Origin: Euryarchaeota archaeon UBA538
GTDB taxonomy: Archaea; Thermoplasmatota; Poseidoniia; Poseidoniales; Thalassarchaeaceae
NCBI GenBank assembly: GCA_002499325.1
Contig: DALC01000059.1
Location: forward strand, 184 to 5,593
Length of the DNA stretch: 5,410 bases
Direction of reading: 5' to 3'
Position 1 is the stretch's first letter, and every line of letters starts with the position of its first letter. A program made the translations under genes and the position numbers. Below the pieces are notes generated by a model that saw only the letters and a list, made by a program, of their open reading frames with translations, had not been told where the DNA came from and did not search any database. This document shows positions 1-5,410 of the stretch, piece by piece.

Positions 1-29
1 CGGTGGAAGAAAGTCAGAGCTGTAGACGT

Positions 30-88
30 AAAAGTCCTTCACTGGGAGAAAATATCCGGTTCCCAAGCCGTGATTCTCCCAGTGAAGG
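30..88 (-). terminator. Candidate terminator of the dehydratase gene
   Basis: A 15-bp stem ending at 36 is followed on the minus strand by ACTTTTAC, and by a second pyrimidine-rich stretch (CTTTCTT) further down. Archaeal termination depends mainly on T-runs, and this run is only four bases, so the call is tentative. It also lies partly in coding sequence, so a translating ribosome would interfere with stem formation until it reaches the stop. Confidence 0.35.
36..88 (-). repeat. Perfect 15-bp inverted repeat spanning the dehydratase stop codon; possible 3'-end hairpin
   Basis: CCTTCACTGGGAGAA at 36-50 is the exact reverse complement of TTCTCCCAGTGAAGG at 74-88, separated by a 23-base loop. 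In the minus-strand message the first arm (88 to 74) encodes the conserved Phe-Thr-Gly-Arg near the protein end. The second arm (50 to 36) encodes Phe-Ser-Gln, the TGA stop and three more bases. Four T residues follow on the minus strand at 33 to 30. The structure is certain. A role in transcription termination or in protecting the RNA 3' end is inferred from its place. Confidence 0.9.
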
Positions 89-2057
89 CACTTGTCATCA
101 CCGTCAGTGGACTAGCCAAGTATAGCTTTCCAGGACCAGATCTTCCCTGGAAATTTCTGTTAATAGCAGAAACTGTGACTTGTTCAGAATCCTCGCTAAC
201 TCCCGGTCCGGCACCGATACAAGCTCCACAACCGGGATCAATAAGACGAACGCCGGCTTCTTCGAATATCTTCGTCCATCCCTTCCGCTCCGAAAGCTCC
301 TTGACCGACTTGGAGCCAAATTGAATGTAGCAATCCACGTCTTCTGCAACTTTCAGTCCAGCTTTGAGAGCTGCTTCACAGACCATGGCGTAGAATGAGA
401 AATCATCATCCTTACCTGCAGTACAAGACCCTGCATATGCAATATCTATTCTGATATCTCCAAGCTCATCGATATATGCGCCATTAGTCGGATCTGAAGG
501 AACCCCCTCATCTGGATTTCCAGGATGGGCAACCATTGGACGTATTTCCAAGAGGTTTATTTCATGTGTACCGCCATCATAGTGGGCGTCCTCATCAGGA
601 AGAACGAACCTACTTCTTATCTGACTCTCAGTAAGGTCACGACGCCTATCTAACAACCATTCAACAGTTCTATCATCGGCCTCACAGATTCCAGTCTTGG
701 CACTACATTCCGTAGCCATGTTACAAAGAGTGGCCCGCTCATCCATCGAGAGACTCGCTAGACCTGGTCCTCCAAATTCCATACTCCTATCCAATGTCTC
801 CGAGTTCGCGGCAAATTTCCAAAGAATATGCAGTATGATATCCTTCGCTGTACAGCCGGGATGTAATTCTCCAACTAAATTGAATCTGATACTTTCGGGT
901 ACGCTGACGAATGAAAATTGGTTATACACTAGATTTGCGTACTCTGTCGAACCAACCCCATAGGACAGAGCATTCGAAGCCCCTCCCATGCATGTATGAG
1001 AGTCCGTGGCTTGGATGAAGTCTCCAACATCTATGAATTCCTCCCTAGCGACTTGATGGCAAATCCCCGGACTTATTCCTCCAACTGCCGAATAATCCCT
1101 GACTCCAGTATGTTTCTGGAAATCCACTTGCATGTCTCTCAGAGTTTGTATCTTCCTCTCGAACCTACTGAATCTATCAACACCCGTGGCATATAGCAAA
1201 TGATCCTCAAAGACAGCGAATTTACTGGGTTTAGGAAGCACATAATCATCTCCATACTCATCAGATAAGAAAGTATGAACTTGAGCAGTGGTGAACTCAT
1301 GAGAGTATCCTCCGTCTACTTGGGCTAGAACAGCATCGCCGGGTTTTACGAAACCAAGCTCATCGCCCCTGCCAAGTAATTTAGATGAAATCATCTTCTC
1401 AATCATATTCATTGGTCTCGGAGAGCAGTCGTTGGCTGGAAGTATCACATCACCGGACTTCAGTCTCTTGGCGAAAGGAAGGATGCCCCCACTTTCCAAA
1501 ATCAGTTTACTTATTGGGTCATACCCCTCTGTGAATTCAGTTAGAGGTATTCTCTCTCCATCCTGTAATCTTTCCAGCATAGAATGATCGCCCATCAATT
1601 GTCCAAGATTCAAATTATTTCTCTCATGAATCGGTGCGAAGGACTCGGCAATCACAATCCTGATACCAGACCATCTCTCACATTGTGGAGCCGTCTCCCT
1701 GCTAGAGCCAGTACCTTTCCTGTGCCCTGACACTATTACCTCAAAACCACCGTCTTTCAAAGCCCTGGGTTCGAATACTCTTCGCCCCTCATGTAGGAGA
1801 CCGGCATATGCATTCTCCGCAATCACCGAGGGCTCATGATCAAAGCACACCCATGCAGGGGTCATTACATCCGTGTTTATGTCATCGAGAAGATCCTCAA
1901 CAGATAAATCTGACATCTTCAGATTAACACCTTCATACAACTGTTTCCTGATTAGTTCCAAGTCTTTGGTCAAGAACAACACTCTCTTTCCGGGGGTGAG
2001 GCTGATATTTTCTGGAGGCCAATGTTCACTCAAATTAACCACTCCCAAATCATCCAA
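39..2057 (-). CDS. Single-chain aconitase/3-isopropylmalate dehydratase family enzyme, swivel domain first
   Basis: This is a [4Fe-4S] hydro-lyase that would isomerise a hydroxy-acid by dehydration and rehydration in the cytosol. The 672 residues begin with a short leader (about 1-48). A LeuD-like swivel domain follows (about 49-210), with the DDINTD motif at 58-63 and the substrate loop GTGSSRE at 115-121. The catalytic domains (about 215-665) carry SHEFT (252-256), FEDH (283-286), GICHQ (331-335), TDSHT (351-355), the cluster ligand C545 in GSCTAG, the ligands C610 and C613 in PGCGAC, and NRNFQGR (633-639). All expected cluster cysteines are present, so it looks active. The order swivel-then-catalytic matches AcnB without its HEAT domain and is opposite to IRP1/AcnA and fungal Leu1. 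Substrate (isopropylmalate, citrate, homocitrate) cannot be decided. The first codon is TTG, with an in-frame stop at 2067-2069; TTG at 2033 is a better-placed start. The ATG at 1916 would remove a leader that resembles relatives I recall, so I disfavour it. Confidence 0.9.
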   Translation of the reverse strand: MDDLGVVNLSEHWPPENISLTPGKRVLFLTKDLELIRKQLYEGVNLKMSDLSVEDLLDDINTDVMTPAWVCFDHEPSVIAENAYAGLLHEGRRVFEPRALKDGGFEVIVSGHRKGTGSSRETAPQCERWSGIRIVIAESFAPIHERNNLNLGQLMGDHSMLERLQDGERIPLTEFTEGYDPISKLILESGGILPFAKRLKSGDVILPANDCSPRPMNMIEKMISSKLLGRGDELGFVKPGDAVLAQVDGGYSHEFTTAQVHTFLSDEYGDDYVLPKPSKFAVFEDHLLYATGVDRFSRFERKIQTLRDMQVDFQKHTGVRDYSAVGGISPGICHQVAREEFIDVGDFIQATDSHTCMGGASNALSYGVGSTEYANLVYNQFSFVSVPESIRFNLVGELHPGCTAKDIILHILWKFAANSETLDRSMEFGGPGLASLSMDERATLCNMATECSAKTGICEADDRTVEWLLDRRRDLTESQIRSRFVLPDEDAHYDGGTHEINLLEIRPMVAHPGNPDEGVPSDPTNGAYIDELGDIRIDIAYAGSCTAGKDDDFSFYAMVCEAALKAGLKVAEDVDCYIQFGSKSVKELSERKGWTKIFEEAGVRLIDPGCGACIGAGPGVSEDSEQVTVSAINRNFQGRSGPGKLYLASPLTVMTSAFTGRITAWEPDIFSQ
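2042..2046 (-). promoter_or_regulatory. Shine-Dalgarno GGGAG favouring an internal TTG start at 2033
   Basis: Read on the minus strand, GGGAG sits eight bases before a TTG at 2033-2031, which is codon 9 of the longest frame. The spacing is the same as that of the TFB ribosome site in this window. The outermost TTG at 2057 has only a weak GCGGA upstream. Starting at 2033 would give a 664-residue protein that keeps all recognisable domains. Confidence 0.45.
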
Positions 2058-2066
2058 GAGTCCGCT

Positions 2067-2100
2067 CTATTTCACGGTTCTCGATATGGAACAGCAATAG
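2067..2100 (-). promoter_or_regulatory. Imperfect dyad in the dehydratase leader; operator or RNA hairpin candidate
   Basis: The outer arms CTATT (2067-2071) and AATAG (2096-2100) and the inner arms GTTC (2077-2080) and GAAC (2089-2092) are nearly co-centred, offset by one base. As minus-strand RNA it can fold with five outer pairs, a small bulge, two pairs, one mismatch and four inner pairs around an eight-base loop. It ends ten bases before the outermost TTG. If transcription starts near 2120, the dyad lies within a leader of about 60 bases. It could be a protein-binding palindrome or a leader structure. Chance is possible. Confidence 0.35.
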
Positions 2101-2138
2101 TGCCCACAAACCGTCCTCGAACGAAAAGATTGAAGAAT

Positions 2139-2154
2139 GTTAAATTTAAATAAC
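2139..2154. promoter_or_regulatory. AT-rich divergent promoter core (TATA-like box for TFB, perhaps also for the dehydratase)
   Basis: This is the most AT-rich patch between the two divergent genes. On the plus strand TTTAAATAA at 2145-2153 resembles an archaeal TATA box. Transcription would be expected about 25 bases downstream, near 2173-2178, leaving a short leader before the TFB start at 2202. TTAAATTTAA at 2140-2149 is a perfect palindrome, so the same patch could be read on the minus strand, with a start near 2120. No start site is observed; both are inferred from usual archaeal spacing. Confidence 0.6.
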
Positions 2155-2187
2155 ATGGGCTTTGGGTTGATTTTAACTTTCTCAAAG

Positions 2188-2193
2188 AAGGAG
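2188..2193 (+). promoter_or_regulatory. Ribosome binding site of the TFB gene
   Basis: AAGGAG lies eight bases before the ATG at 2202, a canonical match to the 3' end of 16S rRNA. It fixes the TFB start and shows that this organism uses Shine-Dalgarno initiation on at least some leadered messages. Confidence 0.8.
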
Positions 2194-2201
2194 ACTAAAA
2201 A

Positions 2202-3128
2202 ATGGCTGACTATCTAGTTGAAGACACAGTGAAATGCGCTGAATGCGGAAGTAGAAACCTACTACGAGATGAGACCCGTGGAGAGGTCTCATGTGTGGAC
2301 TGTGGTGTGGTACTCGAAGACAAGGTAATCGATCAGGGAGCCGAGTGGAGAGTTTTCAGCCCAGAGCAAGGTGATCAGAGAGCAAGAACTGGAGCTCCGA
2401 TGACCGTCATGCTGCACGATAAGGGACTTTCCACTGATATAGACTGGCAGAATAAGGACTACTCAGGCAAGTCAATCTCTAGTAGGTACAGAAGCCAGTT
2501 CTACAGGATGAGGAAGTGGCAGAAGAGGTCAAGAGTTAGTAACGCCACGGAAAGAAATCTCGCAATGGCACTAGCCGAGCTAGACAGGATGGCTAGTAGA
2601 CTGGATCTTCCCAAGTCTATCAGAGAAGCAGCCGCTGTGAATTACAAGAAAGCAGTCGAAGCTAGACTAATCAGAGGACGCTCAATTGAGGGAGTAGCGG
2701 CCGCCAGTCTCTATGCGGCATGCAGGCAGTGCAAGAATCCACGAACCCTGGATGAGATCGGAGAGGCAAGCAGAACCGGCAGGAAAGAGATTGGCAGGAC
2801 ATACAGGTTCATGGTCAGGGAACTCAAGATGAAAATCCCTCCAACCAAGCCCGAGGATTACATCCCCCGTTTCTGCTCCGGTTTAGACTTGGATGCCGAA
2901 GTTCAAGCAAAGGCATACGAGCTAATTAGCGCCGCACAGGAGAAAGAGCTGACTAGCGGTAGAGGCCCAACAGGAATCGCGGCCTCAATAATCTACATTG
3001 CAAGTGTTCTTTGTGGGAAGAGAAGAACCCAAAGAGAGGTGGCTGAGGTCGCTGGTGTGACCGAGGTAACGATTAGAAATCGCTACAAGGAACTTATTCA
3101 GAACCTGAATATTGAACTTGAGATATGA
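2202..3128 (+). CDS. tfb: Transcription initiation factor B (TFB, archaeal TFIIB)
   Basis: TFB binds the TBP-TATA complex and the adjacent BRE, recruits archaeal RNA polymerase and helps open the promoter. The 308 residues match the usual family length of about 300. An N-terminal zinc ribbon has ligands C12, C15, C31 and C34. A B-finger/B-reader region follows (about 46-85, with GAEWR at 46-50). The core has two cyclin folds, about 115-205 (including [15 protein letters not shown]) and about 215-305 (including [13 protein letters not shown]). The second ends in a helix-turn-helix at about 276-298 ([20 protein letters not shown]) that contacts the BRE. Nothing essential is missing. The ATG at 2202 is supported by AAGGAG and by the zinc ribbon lying at the usual distance from the N-terminus. 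It is divergent from the dehydratase and followed after six bases by an uncharacterised gene. Many archaea have several TFBs; one gene cannot show whether this is the main one. Confidence 0.97.
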   Translation: MADYLVEDTVKCAECGSRNLLRDETRGEVSCVDCGVVLEDKVIDQGAEWRVFSPEQGDQRARTGAPMTVMLHDKGLSTDIDWQNKDYSGKSISSRYRSQFYRMRKWQKRSRVSNATERNLAMALAELDRMASRLDLPKSIREAAAVNYKKAVEARLIRGRSIEGVAAASLYAACRQCKNPRTLDEIGEASRTGRKEIGRTYRFMVRELKMKIPPTKPEDYIPRFCSGLDLDAEVQAKAYELISAAQEKELTSGRGPTGIAASIIYIASVLCGKRRTQREVAEVAGVTEVTIRNRYKELIQNLNIELEI

Positions 3129-3134
3129 GGCTAT

Positions 3135-4469
3135 ATGTCCAGAAGAGAGGCTAGAACCCTCATTTGGGAGGGCTGTGAGGCATTAATCAGGGAGCTAACT
3201 GAGACCTCCTTCCAAGTTGCCACTCTCCCTCACCCCCCACTCGAGCTTCCGGACTTCCCTGCGATTCAACCTGAAACCTCCGAAAAATTGGCCGATCAAG
3301 CCGTTGGAATTTTTCTGAATGACAAGGCGGGATTCAATCATAGACTATCTTCTATTGTGGATGACAAGATTCCCGACTATGTTAGGAGAAATATTGATCC
3401 GGAGAAACTACGAGAAAAGTGGATCTCTGAGAATTCAGAGAAGATTTCCGAGGCACTTATTTTCAAAATGTCATCAGACTGGCTCTCTTCTGCACTAGAT
3501 GAAAGCTCTCCAGATACAGATAGGTGGTATCTGGGGGTATCGTTACTAATTGGCCTGTCTTTGAATGGTTCTTATGTGGCCAGAGAAGAAGGGTTTCATC
3601 TTTTGATTTCCATCTCCATGGCACAACCTCCTAGACTTCAGACGCCAAGGACATCAGGCCCCCATCACCTTGCTTGGAATCCGTCCGATGAAACCCAACC
3701 TGATGAGGTTCCGCACCCGTCGGGCGTCTTAGCGGCCTCAATCATACTGGATACCCTATCTGGAAACCATGTCTCTAATTCCCAGATACTTCCCTACTGG
3801 TTAGAGTCACTGACAGTATCTAGGAAACTAAGTATGCATCTCAACGTCCCCAATCGATTGATGACGCTACTGAATCAAAGAGACTACACTAACTCTAAAA
3901 TGGTAGTGAAGAGTGCTATTCAACTTATTTCTGAATACCCACAAGAATCACATGACATCCTTACCCTTGCTTCCAAGCATCACGAACCCGAGACTCGGAG
4001 AGAGTTAGCATCATTACTTCAAAGAATCTCTTCCGATGATGCGCAACTAGCGTTGGGGCTGATGGAGGGGCTACTTCAAGACGAAGACTCGGACACCAGG
4101 GTTCTTGCAACTACCTTCCTTTCATCTCTGGTAAGATACGATATTCCCACATTTTCCGCCAAGGCCTCTGAAGTACTAAAGAGAGGAGATGAGAGGATGA
4201 CCCAGAGAATTGTTGACTCAGCAATGAGGGAGTATCTATCTATCAATCCCATGGATGAAGATAGCCTGCTCTCACACGCATGGATTTCTTCCGGCGAGTC
4301 GTCAAAGTCTAGGCTTGTTGGCCTAGTGATGCAACAGCTCGAAGTCACAGAAGAAGGATTCAAGCTGTCGTGTAGGAGAATCTACGAATCAAGCAATGAT
4401 GAATACTATGATCTCAAGAAAAGAATACTCAGAAGAGACTCTTCGCTGGACTATCTAATGCCATTCTGA
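3135..4469 (+). CDS. Uncharacterised HEAT-like helical-repeat protein, co-transcribed with TFB
   Basis: I do not recognise this 444-residue protein as a named family. The N-terminal part (1-160) is mostly helical and charged, with a hydrophobic stretch at 131-149 (WYLGVSLLIGLSLNGSYVA). That stretch contains polar residues and is more likely a buried helix than a membrane span. A proline- and histidine-rich segment (about 164-196) looks like a loop or linker. The C-terminal half (about 200-370) reads as successive amphipathic helix pairs. Phrases such as ETRRELASLLQRI (286-298) and DTRVLATTFLSSL (320-332) resemble HEAT/armadillo repeats, a protein-binding scaffold. No catalytic motif, signal peptide or zinc site is visible. 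The ATG at 3135 lies six bases after the TFB stop. TGAGG at 3126-3130 overlaps that stop and can serve as a weak ribosome site, so translational coupling with TFB is likely. A role in transcription is only guilt by association. Confidence 0.88.
   Translation: MSRREARTLIWEGCEALIRELTETSFQVATLPHPPLELPDFPAIQPETSEKLADQAVGIFLNDKAGFNHRLSSIVDDKIPDYVRRNIDPEKLREKWISENSEKISEALIFKMSSDWLSSALDESSPDTDRWYLGVSLLIGLSLNGSYVAREEGFHLLISISMAQPPRLQTPRTSGPHHLAWNPSDETQPDEVPHPSGVLAASIILDTLSGNHVSNSQILPYWLESLTVSRKLSMHLNVPNRLMTLLNQRDYTNSKMVVKSAIQLISEYPQESHDILTLASKHHEPETRRELASLLQRISSDDAQLALGLMEGLLQDEDSDTRVLATTFLSSLVRYDIPTFSAKASEVLKRGDERMTQRIVDSAMREYLSINPMDEDSLLSHAWISSGESSKSRLVGLVMQQLEVTEEGFKLSCRRIYESSNDEYYDLKKRILRRDSSLDYLMPF
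4416..4425 (-). terminator. Weak pyrimidine-rich termination candidate for nrdJ
   Basis: About 50 bases past the nrdJ stop, the minus strand reads TTCTTTTCTT inside the 3' end of the opposing HEAT-like gene. Archaeal polymerase can stop at T-rich stretches, and the five-base gap between the two convergent genes leaves no room for a dedicated terminator. The run is interrupted by C residues and no stem precedes it, so support is slight. Confidence 0.2.
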
Positions 4470-4474
4470 AGAGA

Positions 4475-5410
4475 CTATGAACATCCGGTAGTCGAGCCAC
4501 AGTCGTTGCACTTGAGACAAGTCCCGTTTCTGACCATCTTACTACTTCCGCACTCGTCACAAATATCTCCAGTAAATCCAGCCTCTCTGGCTAATCGATA
4601 CGTACGTTCTTCACTACTCTCGACGGTTGGAATCGAGTCTAGAGTCAGCTGCACTTCCCGACTCTCTCCCCTTATCCTCATTACACCCTCATCTGTAATC
4701 TCAGGCTTGGTAATCGTGAACGGGTCTAGGTCCTCAGCACCAACATGTGCTAGGTCGTCTCTACCTGCATACTCGATAGCAAGCTCTCTGAATATCCAAT
4801 CTACTAGGCTGGAGGCCATCTTTACTCTACCACTGCCTCCCTCGACCATTCCGCTTGGCTCAAACTTCTGGAAAGTGAATACTTTGACGAAAGCTTCCAA
4901 CGGTACTCCGTGCTGAAGCCCAATCGAAACTGCTATTGCAAACTGGTTCAACATTGCTCTCCACGCCGCACCTTCTTTCGAAGTGACAAGAATAATTTCC
5001 CCGAGTCTTCCATCTGGATATTCGCCAGTGATTAGTCGAACACTATGACCGCCAATCCTTGCCTTGACATTATCACCCTTTTTCTTATCTGGCAACGCAC
5101 GGCGTGTCGCAATATATTCCACAAAGGACTTCGCGACAGGAGTGGCCACTTCCTGTGGAACTGGAAGGGCCTCCACGACCTGTTGCACCATTGTAGATAC
5201 AGAGTCATCTTCTTCATCCTCTTCCAAGGAGGTTGTATCAACTAACTGATTCATCAGAGGCTGAGATAGCTTTGAGCAGTCCCGATAAACGGCGCAGGCC
5301 TTGATCATCGTCTCGTGGCTCAAGTCATATGCGGCTCTGATATCCTCTACAGTGGAGTCAGAGGGCATGTTGATTGTCTTTGAGATAGCTCCAGATATGA
5401 AGGGCTGTGA
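4475..5410 (-). CDS. nrdJ: Adenosylcobalamin-dependent (class II) ribonucleotide reductase, C-terminal part
   Basis: Class II reductase makes deoxyribonucleotides from ribonucleotides using a cobalamin-derived radical, without oxygen. The window holds the last 311 residues; the frame is open to the edge and begins [16 protein letters not shown], the conserved segment of the catalytic barrel that binds substrate phosphate. The first ATG, at 5368, is therefore internal and the gene is truncated by the window, not broken. Further family landmarks are [13 protein letters not shown] (40-52 of the fragment), [11 protein letters not shown] (129-139) and GVPLEAFV (168-175). The tail carries C284, C287, C298, C301, C304 and C310, ending CGSTTGCS. 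This is a zinc-ribbon-like, redox-active tail that re-reduces the active-site disulfide in this family. An acidic run ([10 protein letters not shown], 61-70) separates the barrel end from the next domain. Radical-site and allosteric regions are upstream, out of view. No intein is present in the visible part. It converges on the HEAT-like gene with five bases between stops. Confidence 0.95.
   Translation of the reverse strand, partial: SQPFISGAISKTINMPSDSTVEDIRAAYDLSHETMIKACAVYRDCSKLSQPLMNQLVDTTSLEEDEEDDSVSTMVQQVVEALPVPQEVATPVAKSFVEYIATRRALPDKKKGDNVKARIGGHSVRLITGEYPDGRLGEIILVTSKEGAAWRAMLNQFAIAVSIGLQHGVPLEAFVKVFTFQKFEPSGMVEGGSGRVKMASSLVDWIFRELAIEYAGRDDLAHVGAEDLDPFTITKPEITDEGVMRIRGESREVQLTLDSIPTVESSEERTYRLAREAGFTGDICDECGSSKMVRNGTCLKCNDCGSTTGCS

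Noticed and set aside
1..324. Plus-strand frame open from the window edge to 324
   Set aside because: It lies entirely antisense to the conserved 3' end of the dehydratase, shows no recognisable motif and has no ribosome site; it is a shadow.
39..2057. Cytosolic aconitase/IRP1-type enzyme
   Set aside because: IRP1/AcnA proteins are about 900 residues with the swivel domain at the C-terminus; this one is 672 residues with the swivel first.
3525..3581. Transmembrane helix in the HEAT-like protein (residues 131-149)
   Set aside because: The stretch includes Ser, Asn and Gly residues and stands alone in an otherwise soluble helical protein, so a buried helix is more likely.
5045..5249. Short plus-strand and alternate-frame ORFs within nrdJ
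   Set aside because: They overlap strongly conserved NrdJ coding sequence, and their low-complexity Ser- or hydrophobic-rich translations are typical of shadows.
4475..5368. Complete nrdJ-like gene starting at the ATG at 5368
   Set aside because: The same frame continues without a stop to 5410 and encodes the conserved [13 protein letters not shown], so that ATG is the Met of the NMP motif inside a truncated gene.
1..5410. CRISPR array, transposon, defence island, tRNA or rRNA
   Set aside because: There are no regularly spaced direct repeats, no transposase, integrase or nuclease motif, and no tRNA-like cloverleaf; nearly all the window is filled by four genes.

Overview
The window looks archaeal. 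The clearest sign is a complete transcription factor B (TFB) gene at 2202-3128, with a zinc ribbon, a B-finger region and two cyclin folds. It is preceded by a TATA-like AT box and a Shine-Dalgarno site. Arginine is encoded mainly by AGA/AGG, and the genes are tightly packed. My guess is an uncultivated euryarchaeal lineage, perhaps the Thermoplasmatota or marine group II/III type. That placement rests on general resemblance and is not proven by the sequence.

Layout. (1) 39-2057, minus strand: a single-chain enzyme of the aconitase/3-isopropylmalate dehydratase superfamily. The swivel (LeuD-like) domain comes before the [4Fe-4S] catalytic (LeuC-like) domains. The stop codon lies inside a perfect 15-bp inverted repeat (36-50/74-88). 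(2) 2058-2201: a divergent intergenic region holding one AT-rich promoter core near 2140-2153, an imperfect dyad at 2067-2100 just before the dehydratase start, and the TFB ribosome binding site. (3) 2202-3128, plus strand: TFB. (4) 3135-4469, plus strand: a 444-aa protein of unknown function with a HEAT-like helical C-terminal half, six bases after TFB and very probably in the same operon. (5) 4475-5410, minus strand: the C-terminal 311 residues of an adenosylcobalamin-dependent class II ribonucleotide reductase (NrdJ). It converges on the HEAT-like gene with only five bases between the stop codons, and its 5' part lies beyond the window.

The genes do not form one pathway. They are a metabolic Fe-S dehydratase, a basal transcription factor with an uncharacterised partner gene, and a DNA-precursor enzyme. 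I see no CRISPR array, transposon, tRNA, rRNA or defence system. The points most worth following are the TFB/HEAT-like gene pair, the stop-codon hairpin, and the swivel-first dehydratase with its structured leader. None of these amounts to a demonstrated new system.
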